This document shows positions 26,511-34,875 of a DNA stretch of 64,000 nt, piece after piece. Under the pieces are notes generated by a model. It ran no database searches. It worked only from the letters and a program-made list of their open reading frames with translations, and was not told the DNA's origin. A program made the position numbers and the translations under genes. Location: assembly GCA_963828285.1 (NCBI GenBank), contig CAWHEB010000005.1:186001-250000 (forward strand), given 5' to 3'. Origin of the DNA: DAIOEK01 sp963828285. Its GTDB lineage: Bacteria; Chloroflexota; Anaerolineae; Anaerolineales; Anaerolineaceae. Within the stretch, counting starts at the first letter, position 1; each line of letters starts with the position of its first letter.

Positions 26511-27371
26511 TTACAATAATTCTACTATTTGATCTGGTTTATGAGCAACCTTAACCCCTGCCGATTCGAGAGCGATTATTTTGTTGAGTGCATTACCGAG
26601 TGACCCATCAATGATCGCACCTGCATGTCCCATTCGTTTTCCTGGTGGAGCGCTTTGTCCGGCGATAAAAGCGACAACAGGTTTTGTCACATGACTTGCA
26701 ATATAGTCTGCAGCTTTTTCTTCATCTGATCCACCGATTTCTCCGATCATAATTATCTTTTCAGTATGTGGATCCGCCTCAAATAAGCCGAGGCATTCAA
26801 TGAAATTTGTGCCGATCACAGGATCTCCACCTATCCCAATGCATGTGCTCACCCCAAGATTATTGTTTCGCAATGCATAGACAATTTCGTATGTGAGTGT
26901 TCCTGATCTGGAGATAACCCCGATACTACCTGGTATTGCTATATTTCCGGGAATGATCCCAACTTTTGACTCACCAGGGGAAAGCAATCCAGGGCAGTTG
27001 GGTCCTACGATCCTTATGCCATTCTGGTTCGCGTAGGTTGCGACTTTCATCATGTCCTGAACCGGAACACCTTCAGTGATAACGACAACCAACGGAATGG
27101 CCGCATCAACAGCCTCGTAGATTGCATCCAATGCATACCTTGCAGGGACAAATATCACAGTTGTGTTAGCCCCGGTAGCTTCTGCAGCCAGATGCATGGA
27201 GTCAAAAATGGGGATTCTGCCATTCTCCACCCACTCGCCACCTTTCCCAGGAGAAATGCCGGCGACAACATTCGTTCCATACGACATCATATGCCTGGTA
27301 TGAAAGAGACCTTCATTTCCTGTTATTCCTTGAACTATGAGGCGTGTGTTCTTATTTATCAGAATACTCAT
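26511..27371 (-). CDS. sucD: Succinate--CoA ligase, alpha subunit
   Basis: 286 residues. CoA-binding Rossmann start (VQGITGNEGLFHTRHM), the swivelling loop RIVGPNCPGLLSPGE, ISRSGTLTYEIV and the phospho-histidine segment KRMGHAGAII are all present. With SucC it interconverts succinyl-CoA and succinate with NTP formation. AAGGATG lies before the ATG, and the gene starts three bases after the sucC stop. The kor genes in this window can supply succinyl-CoA if they act on 2-oxoglutarate. Confidence 0.96.
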   Translation of the reverse strand: MSILINKNTRLIVQGITGNEGLFHTRHMMSYGTNVVAGISPGKGGEWVENGRIPIFDSMHLAAEATGANTTVIFVPARYALDAIYEAVDAAIPLVVVITEGVPVQDMMKVATYANQNGIRIVGPNCPGLLSPGESKVGIIPGNIAIPGSIGVISRSGTLTYEIVYALRNNNLGVSTCIGIGGDPVIGTNFIECLGLFEADPHTEKIIMIGEIGGSDEEKAADYIASHVTKPVVAFIAGQSAPPGKRMGHAGAIIDGSLGNALNKIIALESAGVKVAHKPDQIVELL

Positions 27372-27374
27372 GTG

Positions 27375-28508
27375 TCATCCTTTGGAAATCGTTACTGCTG
27401 CCTTGGCTGCCTCCTCAAAAAACTCATACGAGGTATACCCAGCTGATCGCATGAGATTAAGTCCTTCTTCAGCATTAGTTCCAACTAATCTAGTGATTAC
27501 CGGAAGTGGACGACTAATATCTTTAAATGCAGTCAGCAACCCTTTCGCGACTTCATCACATCGGGTTATACCTCCGAAAATATTGACAAAAATCACTTTA
27601 ACATGGACATCAGATAATATAATTCGCATGGCGGCAGCAACCTTTTCTGCACTAGCGCCACCACCGATATCCAGGAAATTAGCGGGTTTTCCACCGAGGT
27701 ATTTCAGTATATCCATGGCAGCCATCGCCAATCCCGCTCCATTGACCAGACAGCCAATTTGACCATCCATCTTAACAAAGGATAGACCATATTTTCTGGC
27801 TTCGATCTCTGATGGATCTTCCACATCTAGATCGCGGAGTTCGTTCATTTCCGAATGCCTAAAGAGTGCATTATCATCCAGAGTAACCTTTGCGTCTAAT
27901 GCCAAAAGCCGATTGTCTGCGGTGAGAACCAAAGGATTAATTTCAGCAAGTGTTGCATCAAGATCCCGAAAAATTGCCCAAAGACCGCGTGTTATTTCCA
28001 GAAAAGTTTTCCAATGAGATTGGGGAAGATCGATACTAGATGCTATTTCCCTTGCCTGATAATCACGAAGGCCAAGGAGAGGATTGATCCAAATCTTGTG
28101 GATCTTCTCAGGATTCGTTCTGGCAATGTCTTCAATCTCGATCCCACCAGCAGAAGAGGCGATCATCACTGGTTTACGATTCAACCGATCATTTGTGATC
28201 CCGAGATATATCTCCCGCTCGAAGGAAATCGCTTCATCGACCAGGATTTTTCGGACTGGCAATCCTTTGATCTCCATACCAAGGATCGTCGTAGCCATGT
28301 CGTCAGCTTCCTTCGGGTTTTTGGCTACTCGAATACCACCAGCCTTGCCACGACCACCTACCAGGACTTGGGCTTTAATGACTACTCGATTGTTCAGTTC
28401 TTCGGAAATTTGTCTTGCTTCGCTTGCTGTAAGTGCTACTCTGCCTCTGGGAATTGGTATTGCGTACTTGCTGAAGATCTGTTTGGATTGATACTCGTGT
28501 AATTTCAT
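27375..28508 (-). CDS. sucC: Succinate--CoA ligase, beta subunit
   Basis: 377 residues. ATP-grasp N-terminal domain (MKLHEYQSKQIFSKYAIPIP, VVIKAQVLVGGRGKAGGI), ligand residues in LAEINPLV and ALDAKVTLDDNALFRH, and the C-terminal ligase_CoA domain with VNIFGGITRCDEVAKG. GGGGAG lies just before the ATG. It forms an operon with sucD. Nucleotide preference cannot be read from the motifs. Confidence 0.96.
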   Translation of the reverse strand: MKLHEYQSKQIFSKYAIPIPRGRVALTASEARQISEELNNRVVIKAQVLVGGRGKAGGIRVAKNPKEADDMATTILGMEIKGLPVRKILVDEAISFEREIYLGITNDRLNRKPVMIASSAGGIEIEDIARTNPEKIHKIWINPLLGLRDYQAREIASSIDLPQSHWKTFLEITRGLWAIFRDLDATLAEINPLVLTADNRLLALDAKVTLDDNALFRHSEMNELRDLDVEDPSEIEARKYGLSFVKMDGQIGCLVNGAGLAMAAMDILKYLGGKPANFLDIGGGASAEKVAAAMRIILSDVHVKVIFVNIFGGITRCDEVAKGLLTAFKDISRPLPVITRLVGTNAEEGLNLMRSAGYTSYEFFEEAAKAAVTISKG

Positions 28509-28636
28509 CCATACTCCCCAACAGAATCAGATTGATTAGCTATTTAGATTCTACCCGAAATTGTCGTTTTTATAACATAATTTGTTTTTAATATGCGGAG
28601 GAATCAAATTGTTCTCTAAATAATGGAAGTGATAAT

Positions 28637-28669
28637 AAAAGGTCTGATGGCATTTTCATCAGACCTTTT
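28637..28669. terminator. Terminator downstream of the SPFH-HTH gene
   Basis: AAAAGGTCTGATG (28637-28649) pairs with CATCAGACCTTTT (28657-28669) around a 7-base loop, with A and T runs on both sides, so it can act on either strand. It separates the SPFH operon from sucCD. Confidence 0.85.
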
Positions 28670-28692
28670 TTATCGATCCTTACTTTCTGTTA

Positions 28693-29742
28693 TTACCCAC
28701 CCTTCAAGTATGAATCCAATGCATCTTTGCTAATTCGATATGCAGTACCGATCTTCCGCGCCTTCAGTTCGCCTGCTGTTATTGCTGCAACAATATCCTC
28801 TTCAGAGACCTTGAGAACTGCCGCGGCTTCAGAAGGAGTCATGACATCAGGAGTAACAGCGCCACCGTTGCCGTTCGTTTTTGCTGAACCTGTAGCACCA
28901 GTCATTCCCTGGAGAGAAGAGGAAAGGACATTACCAATTCCTAACCCCGCACCAATTCCTGCCGTTAATCCAGCTCCACCACTTGGGTTTTGAGCTGCAT
29001 CCCGCATGGCATCTGCTGCCTGGAGTTGTGTATAGGTCTGCATATCCAGCATACCCATAGCCCTTAGTTCTTCCGCTGATTTTTCCGAAGGTTTGAGGTT
29101 GGTAATATAAAATGACTTTAAGGTAAGTCCGATAGCCGCAAAATCATCCTGTGATTTTGCCCGCACACCGGCGCTTAACTCGTCAGTTAGCGCGAGCATC
29201 TGTACTACAGAGTTCTTCGCGGCTGTCTCAGCAAGCAAGTCTTGCAATCGTGACAAAAGCATGCCGCGGAGACGATTTTCAATATCAGACATCCGGTAGA
29301 TACCCTGGGTACCGCAAATCTGAACGACAAATTGCTGGGGATCTTTAATTTGGACTGAATAGGAACCATAACCTTGCAACAATGCTACACCAAGACCCAT
29401 GCCTGGATTACTGACAATGATCGGTTGAGGTGTACCCCATTTTCGATCTGCAAATTCCCGCATAGAAACGTAATATACTTCTGCGGTGAATGGAGTTCGT
29501 TCATTAAATGCTTTTCCAACTAGATCAATCAAGTATGGAATATTCGCCGTTACAATTGTGTGACGACCCGGGCCAAATACATCCAAGCCTTTTCCATCCC
29601 GGAAGAATACAGCATTTTGGGCTTCCCGTACGATAACCTGGGACCCAATCCGAAGATCTGCTACACCCACTTCAGGGAAGCGATGGACTATCTCATCCAT
29701 CATCTCATTTGGGTACTCTACAACATCAAAAATTCTAGCCAT
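28693..29742 (-). CDS. SPFH-domain protein with C-terminal helix-turn-helix
   Basis: 349 residues. Residues ~30-215 are an SPFH/virion-core-like domain (VGVADLRIGSQVIVREAQNA, FRDGKGLDVFGPGRHTI, FADRKWGTPQPI). A Gly/Ala-rich linker follows (~245-295). Residues ~298-349 look like an excisionase/MerR-type HTH_17 domain (MTPSEAAAVLKVSEEDIVAAI, GTAYRISKDALDSYL). No signal peptide or transmembrane segment is seen. The 175-residue gene just upstream (33 bases) is in the same operon. SPFH proteins scaffold membranes or oligomers; HTH_17 domains bind DNA or a protein partner. The combination is uncommon, and its function is unknown. Confidence 0.8.
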   Translation of the reverse strand: MARIFDVVEYPNEMMDEIVHRFPEVGVADLRIGSQVIVREAQNAVFFRDGKGLDVFGPGRHTIVTANIPYLIDLVGKAFNERTPFTAEVYYVSMREFADRKWGTPQPIIVSNPGMGLGVALLQGYGSYSVQIKDPQQFVVQICGTQGIYRMSDIENRLRGMLLSRLQDLLAETAAKNSVVQMLALTDELSAGVRAKSQDDFAAIGLTLKSFYITNLKPSEKSAEELRAMGMLDMQTYTQLQAADAMRDAAQNPSGGAGLTAGIGAGLGIGNVLSSSLQGMTGATGSAKTNGNGGAVTPDVMTPSEAAAVLKVSEEDIVAAITAGELKARKIGTAYRISKDALDSYLKGG

Positions 29743-29774
29743 CTTTTTTCACTCCATCTTTGGATTTGGAAAGT

Positions 29775-30302
29775 TTATTGGCTTTCGCCCATTCCGGTAA
29801 TTACTTCAACTCGTTTGTCAAATGTGGTTACACATTCGTCCGCAAGACCAACTAGTGCGCGAATAGCTGCAGGTAATCCATCAGTTCCGATGGAAGTCTC
29901 TACATTATCAACCGATTTAGTTGCACTTTCGGCAAGATCTAACATTGCAAGATCGTATGTATATATATTTGCCAATTCTTTTTGGTTCACCTTGACTGCG
30001 TCAAAAAAGCCACTATATCCATAAGATGCTTTCTGAACACGATCAATGAATTGACGGAACTTTAATGCTGCGCTCTCTAGATTTCCAACTGAGAGTAAAT
30101 CACCGCTCTTTACGAGATCAACCTGCAGATTTGAGATACGTTTCCAGATTGCTTCAAAACGAGCTGCAATAGTATCCCGGATAACTTTGTCAGCAGATCT
30201 TCGGTTTTCTCTTTCGATGTATCCACTAAATCCAGGTATCTTACTAAGTAGTTTCCTTAATAGATCCTGTTGATCAATTACCTTGTCAAACATATCAGAC
30301 AT
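29775..30302 (-). CDS. Hypothetical helical protein, SPFH operon partner
   Basis: 175 residues, predicted soluble and helical (IPGFSGYIERENRRSADK, FEAIWKRISNLQVDLV). AGGAGG lies five bases before the ATG. It precedes the SPFH-HTH gene by 32 bases on the same strand and is transcribed away from flp. I recognise no domain. The gene pair suggests a functional complex, but nothing more can be said. Confidence 0.65.
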   Translation of the reverse strand: MSDMFDKVIDQQDLLRKLLSKIPGFSGYIERENRRSADKVIRDTIAARFEAIWKRISNLQVDLVKSGDLLSVGNLESAALKFRQFIDRVQKASYGYSGFFDAVKVNQKELANIYTYDLAMLDLAESATKSVDNVETSIGTDGLPAAIRALVGLADECVTTFDKRVEVITGMGESQ

Positions 30303-30352
30303 ATTTCCTCCTAGTGACTTGTTGGCAAATTTATTGCATCTTATTCGCTATA

Positions 30353-30376
30353 AATCCATATATCATTATATGGATT
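30353..30376. promoter_or_regulatory. 10-bp inverted repeat between the divergent SPFH and flp units
   Basis: AATCCATATA (30353-30362) and TATATGGATT (30367-30376) around TCAT, about 50 bases upstream of the minus-strand gene start. Candidate operator; no regulator is implied. Confidence 0.35.
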
Positions 30377-30481
30377 ATTCAAGCTTCTCACAATATATAC
30401 GATAATCTATCAGAGGAGTTTCAAAGGGATTTTAGGTCTGCATACCGGTTCAGTAGATTTATAGGATGCAATTCATTCACA

Positions 30482-30502
30482 TTTCTGTAAGGTTTCTGTA
30501 AG
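30482..30502 (+). promoter_or_regulatory. Tandem TTTCTGTAAG repeats, candidate OmpR/PhoB-type activator site
   Basis: TTTCTGTAAG occurs at 30482-30491 and 30493-30502, an 11-base period, ending ten bases before the -35 element of flp. Direct repeats with 11-base spacing are typical of OmpR/PhoB-family response regulator sites. Confidence 0.5.
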
Positions 30503-30511
30503 AAATTTCCA

Positions 30512-30540
30512 TTGCATTCCGATACGTAATAAATGATAAT
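30512..30540 (+). promoter_or_regulatory. Promoter of flp
   Basis: TTGCAT (30512-30517), 17-bp spacer, GATAAT (30535-30540). The -10 lies within an interrupted inverted repeat TGATAAT (30534-30540) ... ATTATCA (30552-30558), which could be a second operator. Confidence 0.5.
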
Positions 30541-30593
30541 CATTGCAGATCATTATCAATCAAAAATTTATTAACGGAAGGAGGTGAAATCAC

Positions 30594-30740
30594 ATGTTGA
30601 TCGCACACGACGAAAAAGGTCAGGGCCTTGTTGAATATGCTTTAATCCTTGTTTTAGTTGCAGTAGTAGTCATTGTTATCCTTGCCCTGTTGGGTCCCGC
30701 CATTGGGAACATCTTCAGCGACATTATGACCAGAATCTAA
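30594..30740 (+). CDS. flp: Flp/Fap-type pilin
   Basis: Only 48 residues. Excellent ribosome binding site AAGGAGGTG, nine bases upstream. The class IVb prepilin signature is KG|QGLVEYALIL: cleavage after Gly9 leaves Glu at +5 followed by Tyr, as in Flp pilins. A single hydrophobic helix follows (VLVAVVVIVILALL). The mature pilin of ~39 residues is the subunit of Tad pili, used for adhesion. It is followed by a strong terminator and then, 200 bases on, by the Tad assembly operon with its own promoter, the usual arrangement for high pilin expression. A dedicated prepilin peptidase is not in the window. Confidence 0.92.
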   Translation: MLIAHDEKGQGLVEYALILVLVAVVVIVILALLGPAIGNIFSDIMTRI

Positions 30741-30766
30741 TCCTGAGTAATCAGGTAACATTGTTC

Positions 30767-30800
30767 CTAAAAGACCCTGTCTTTGTACAGGGTCTTTTAG
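30767..30800 (+). terminator. Terminator after flp
   Basis: Perfect 14-bp stem CTAAAAGACCCTGT (30767-30780) / ACAGGGTCTTTTAG (30787-30800) with a 6-base loop. Confidence 0.8.
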
Positions 30801-30880
30801 TTCAAAGATAATTATTTTAACCATTAAACCGAACTTGGCAAAAAGCTTGCACTGATTCAAGCATGCAAACCGATGTTTGC

Positions 30881-30908
30881 TTGACAATTATGTCAGTTTG
30901 GATATGAT
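30881..30908 (+). promoter_or_regulatory. Promoter of the Tad operon
   Basis: TTGACA (30881-30886), 16-bp spacer, TATGAT (30903-30908). An inverted repeat GCAAAC-cgat-GTTTGC (30865-30880) ends directly before the -35. Confidence 0.65.
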
Positions 30909-30951
30909 AGCATAATCAGTAAATAAATTTGCACGGTGATGGGAGGCTTTT

Positions 30952-32058
30952 ATGGCTCAAAGCACGAAACAACGAGGGAGGATCTTCATTTATATTGCAT
31001 TGATCCTCATTCTGGGGGTAGTCCTAATCTATTGGTTTGTCGGCCGTAAACAGTTCCCTCTAAACCAACCAGCCGCATCTACTCCGGCTCCAGCGACTGA
31101 GATGACGAATGTAATTTTCAGCGTCCAGGCAATTCCATATGGAACTGAACTAACTGAAAACCTGTTAACTACCCTGCCTTACCCAAAGAATTTGCTGGTT
31201 CCTGGCGTTATGTATACAGATATGAAAGATTTGATCGGGAAACGCGCAAAAATGGACCTGGAAGCGAAAGTGCCTATCACCAGCGGTATGATTTCGGAAG
31301 GTTTATCAGGGTCATTAGCAGCATTTAAAATCCCGGAAGGCATGGTTGCTGTAACTATTCCGATTCTTAACCCAATTGCAAGCGTTGGATATGCTCCTCA
31401 GGCAGGGGATCATGTTAATGTGATCGCTTCGATGTTATTTGTTGATGTTGATCCTACCTGGCAGAGTTCGCTACCAAATAATACTGCTCGTATTATTCCA
31501 CCTCCCGGAGCTGCAGAAAATCCATCTCTTGTTGCATTTGCTCAGGGTATGGAAAATAGCGCTCAAGGTAGAGCAGAGCAAGATGCTGCGTTGCAACAGC
31601 CTTTTTATTTACAGCCATCCGAAGGTCAGCGCCCAAGACTTGTAACTCAAACCATATTACAGGATGTCATGGTATTGGGCGTTGGTGAATTCCCATTAAC
31701 ACCTGAAACTGTTACTCCACAAGGTGGACAGGTAGCAGTTGTAGCCACACCTGCCCCGGCGGCGAATCAACAACAGCAGCCAACAACTGTCAAAAAACCC
31801 AAAATTATAACAATCGTTGTAACTCCACAGGATGCTGTGACTATCAATTACTTGTTATACTCTGGTGCTGAAATGACACTAGCGCTCCGTGGAGCTGGTG
31901 ATGATCAACGTGTAAAAACCGACGCAGTGACAATGCAATATACAATGGATACTTACACAATCCCACTTCCTTCCAAACAACCATATGCAATGCAACCAGG
32001 TATTGTTGAATTAACATTACCTGTGATCAATGAGGAAGTTGTAGCTGCGCCGAGATAA
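30952..32058 (+). CDS. cpaB: Flp pilus assembly protein CpaB (RcpC)
   Basis: 368 residues. A cytoplasmic N-terminus and one transmembrane helix (~13-29, IYIALILILGVVLIYWF) precede a SAF domain (~50-115) and the RcpC/CpaB domain (AGDHVNVIASM). A Gln/Pro-rich stretch (~255-285) interrupts the C-terminal region. CpaB proteins sit outside the cytoplasmic membrane and stabilise the pilus channel. In monoderms they have no secretin partner; none is present here. First gene of the Tad operon. Confidence 0.88.
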   Translation: MAQSTKQRGRIFIYIALILILGVVLIYWFVGRKQFPLNQPAASTPAPATEMTNVIFSVQAIPYGTELTENLLTTLPYPKNLLVPGVMYTDMKDLIGKRAKMDLEAKVPITSGMISEGLSGSLAAFKIPEGMVAVTIPILNPIASVGYAPQAGDHVNVIASMLFVDVDPTWQSSLPNNTARIIPPPGAAENPSLVAFAQGMENSAQGRAEQDAALQQPFYLQPSEGQRPRLVTQTILQDVMVLGVGEFPLTPETVTPQGGQVAVVATPAPAANQQQQPTTVKKPKIITIVVTPQDAVTINYLLYSGAEMTLALRGAGDDQRVKTDAVTMQYTMDTYTIPLPSKQPYAMQPGIVELTLPVINEEVVAAPR

Positions 32059-32091
32059 CGGATAGCAACTTATGACCCAATCGTCTTTAAA

Positions 32092-32130
32092 AGGGGAAAA
32101 CTAAGCCTGTTTCGTACAGGCTTTTCCCCT
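32092..32130 (+). terminator. Hairpin between cpaB and tadZ
   Basis: AGGGGAAAA (32092-32100) and AAGCCTG (32103-32109) pair with CAGGCTTTTCCCCT (32117-32130) around a 7-base loop, with a two-base bulge. There is no T run beyond the stem, so partial termination or an mRNA processing site is possible. Confidence 0.55.
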
Positions 32131-32169
32131 ATCTAATAATGGTGTTGGTTATTGAAGTGGAGAGAATTC

Positions 32170-33402
32170 ATGGCTGAAGCTGAGAAAATCAGGGTTTTGC
32201 TCGTAGATGATAATCCTGAAACACGGGAGAATATCCGAAAGCTGTTACAGTTTGAGGGCAATGTTGAAGTCGTCGGCGCAGCCAGAACTGGGTTGGAAGG
32301 AATTGAACTTGCGGCAGAGCTGAATCCGGATGTCATTCTAATGGACATTAATATGCCCGACATGGATGGAATCGCTGCCACTGAAGCCATTCGCCGAAAA
32401 CATCCCTATATCCAAATTGTCATTCTCTCGGTTCAGTACGATCCAAAGTATATGCAAAAAGCGATGTTGGTGGGCGCCAGGCAGTTTCTGCAAAAACCAC
32501 CAGCGATTGACGAATTGATTAGCACGATCAACCTAGTTGGCAAAATGGCGCAAGAAGAAAAAGCAAAACTTGCTATGAGCCAACAATTCCAAACAGGATC
32601 GGCGGGAAAACCTTCCATGCTGATGACCCAGGGCAAAGTACTGACTGTTTACAGCCCAAAAGGCGGCACTGGTTGCACCACACTCGCAGTGAACCTGGCG
32701 TTAGCATTAAAAACTCCCGAGAATAAAGTCTTAGTGATCGATGCAAACCTTCAATTTGGTGATGTAGCTGTATTCAATAATGAGCAATCTCGTAATTCAG
32801 TCATCGATCTGACACCCCGTGCGGGGGAATTGGATCCGGATATTATTAAAGATGTTATTATTAATGCGAAAAGTGGCATCCATATTTTAGCTGCTCCACC
32901 GAGGCCAGAATTAGCTGAAGGAGTAAAACAAGGTGAATTGAAGCAAGTCGTGGAGTATTTAAAATCGATTTATTCGTACATTATTATTGATACTGAACAT
33001 CATCTAACCGAACCCGTTTTGGATGCCGTAGAAGTAGCGGATGGCATAGTACTTATCACCACTCAAGAAATTCCCGCAATTAAAAATTGTAAAGCATTCC
33101 TGCAATTGGCCGACCAGATGCGTTACGGCAGGCAAAGGGTAATATTTATTATGAATAAGTTCGACAAACGCATCGCATTATTACCTGAGAAGATCAGTGA
33201 AAGCCTGAAACAAGAAATTGTTGCAACTGTACCTTTTGACGATAAGATCGTTCTTCAGTCCATCAATACCGGCGTACCGTTCATGGTTGACAACAAAACT
33301 CAAATTATCGGTAAAGCTGTATACCAACTGGTTGAAGTTATTAAAGATAAGTTGAAAAAACTTGAAAATGCTGAAGTAGAAAAAGCAGTTGGTAAATTTT
33401 AG
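32170..33402 (+). CDS. TadZ/CpaE-type protein: receiver domain plus MinD-like ATPase
   Basis: 410 residues from ATG 32170 (GGAGA upstream). Residues ~5-125 form a receiver domain with the phospho-Asp in ILMDINMPDMDG and the Lys in FLQKPPAIDEL. Residues ~155-390 are a MinD/ParA-type ATPase, with SPKGGTGCTTLAVNL in the Walker A position; the second lysine of the usual KGGVGKT is replaced by Cys. TadZ/CpaE proteins localise the Tad machinery at the membrane. The receiver is unusually complete for this family, where it is often degenerate. Confidence 0.87.
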   Translation: MAEAEKIRVLLVDDNPETRENIRKLLQFEGNVEVVGAARTGLEGIELAAELNPDVILMDINMPDMDGIAATEAIRRKHPYIQIVILSVQYDPKYMQKAMLVGARQFLQKPPAIDELISTINLVGKMAQEEKAKLAMSQQFQTGSAGKPSMLMTQGKVLTVYSPKGGTGCTTLAVNLALALKTPENKVLVIDANLQFGDVAVFNNEQSRNSVIDLTPRAGELDPDIIKDVIINAKSGIHILAAPPRPELAEGVKQGELKQVVEYLKSIYSYIIIDTEHHLTEPVLDAVEVADGIVLITTQEIPAIKNCKAFLQLADQMRYGRQRVIFIMNKFDKRIALLPEKISESLKQEIVATVPFDDKIVLQSINTGVPFMVDNKTQIIGKAVYQLVEVIKDKLKKLENAEVEKAVGKF

Positions 33403-33421
33403 TTCGTTGGAGTAGCTAGAT

Positions 33422-34834
33422 ATGTCTTTATTATCTCGAATTGGCAGTGGACAGACACCGGCTCAACCCGGTGATAATTCAGCACCGACTAACGCACCCA
33501 AGCAACCCACTTCCCCATTAGGTCCTCGTTATGTTTCTCCGTTTGTAAACCAGGGGCAGCAAGATACCCTGATGGATCTGAAAACACGCGTACAGAACAA
33601 GCTACTAGCCGAAATGGACCCGGCAACAGATGTTTCAAAGGTGGATGAAGTTAAGAAAACGATTTGGACTTTATTCGAGCAGATCTTGTTGGAAGAAAAC
33701 ATAGTTATTACCCGACAAGAAAAAACCCGATTATTTGAACAAATCGCAGCAGAAATTTTAGGATTTGGACCTCTGCAAAAATTACTCGAGGATGGAACCA
33801 TCACTGAAATCATGGTGAACGGCGCGACCAAAGTATACATCGAGCGAGGCGGTAAAATCTACCGTGAACAAAGTGCTTTTGAGAGTAATGAGCATGTCAT
33901 GCGTATCATTGACAGGATTGTTGCTCCTCTCGGACGCCGTATCGACGAATCAAGCCCTTATGTAGATGCACGTCTGCCTGACGGTTCTCGTGTAAATGCG
34001 GTTATTCCACCTATCTCCCTGATAGGACCTATACTGACCATCCGAAAATTCTCGAAAAATCCGATCACCATTGAGCAATTGATCCAATTTGGTTCAACCA
34101 CTCAAGAATGCATGATCTTCCTCAAAGCCTGTGTAGAAGCCAGACTGAATGTTGTAATTTCCGGAGGTACAGGTTCGGGAAAAACAACTCTCTTAAATAT
34201 ACTTTCTGGTTTTATTCCCGGAGATGAACGTATTGTCACCATCGAAAACGCAGCGGAGCTACAGCTTCGACAGGATCATGTTGTGACCTTGGAATCGCGT
34301 CCTCAAAACATCGAGGGAAAAGGTGAAGTAACCATCCGGCATCTTGTGATCAATGCCCTCCGAATGAGACCTGACCGGATCGTGGTAGGTGAGATTCGTG
34401 ATGAAGCAGCGCTCGATATGCTCCAGGCTATGAATACCGGTCACGATGGATCCATGACAACTGCCCACTCCAACAGTCCGCGTGATACTCTAGCACGTCT
34501 GGAAACTATGGTGTTGATGGCTGGAATGGATTTGCCAATGAGAGCTATTCGTGAGCAGATAGCTTCCGCTATTGATTTGGTTGTTCATCAGGATCGCATG
34601 AAAGATGGATCCAGAAAGATCACTAGCGTTACGGAAGTTTCAGGCATGGAAGGTGATGTTATTACTACTATGGATATTTTTGCATTCGATTTGCAAGGAT
34701 ATGAAAATGGTAAAGTTGTAGGAAGATTGAAACCAACAGGGCTGGTTCCGAAGTTTAGGGAAAAACTTGAAGCAGCTGGTATCCGATTATCACCACAGAT
34801 CTACGGTATCGGAACAATGACAAGAGGAAAATAA
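33422..34834 (+). CDS. tadA: Tad pilus assembly ATPase TadA (CpaF)
   Basis: 470 residues. A disordered N-terminus (~1-55) leads into a secretion ATPase of the VirB11/CpaF type. Walker A GGTGSGKTTLLN, the Asp box EIRDEAALDMLQAMNTGHDG and the His box TAHSNSPRDTLARLETMV are present. The hexameric ATPase powers Flp pilus extension (and possibly retraction) at the inner face of the cytoplasmic membrane. It sits between tadZ and tadB, the standard order. Confidence 0.95.
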   Translation: MSLLSRIGSGQTPAQPGDNSAPTNAPKQPTSPLGPRYVSPFVNQGQQDTLMDLKTRVQNKLLAEMDPATDVSKVDEVKKTIWTLFEQILLEENIVITRQEKTRLFEQIAAEILGFGPLQKLLEDGTITEIMVNGATKVYIERGGKIYREQSAFESNEHVMRIIDRIVAPLGRRIDESSPYVDARLPDGSRVNAVIPPISLIGPILTIRKFSKNPITIEQLIQFGSTTQECMIFLKACVEARLNVVISGGTGSGKTTLLNILSGFIPGDERIVTIENAAELQLRQDHVVTLESRPQNIEGKGEVTIRHLVINALRMRPDRIVVGEIRDEAALDMLQAMNTGHDGSMTTAHSNSPRDTLARLETMVLMAGMDLPMRAIREQIASAIDLVVHQDRMKDGSRKITSVTEVSGMEGDVITTMDIFAFDLQGYENGKVVGRLKPTGLVPKFREKLEAAGIRLSPQIYGIGTMTRGK

Positions 34835-34875
34835 CTGAATGATCCAAAGAAATCAGTTAGACAAAGGATGGAGTT

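Noticed and set aside
30533..30558. A Fur box (TGATAAT...ATTATCA) at flp
   Set aside because: The half-sites are 11 bases apart and only partly fit the 19-bp Fur consensus; it is noted only as a possible operator.
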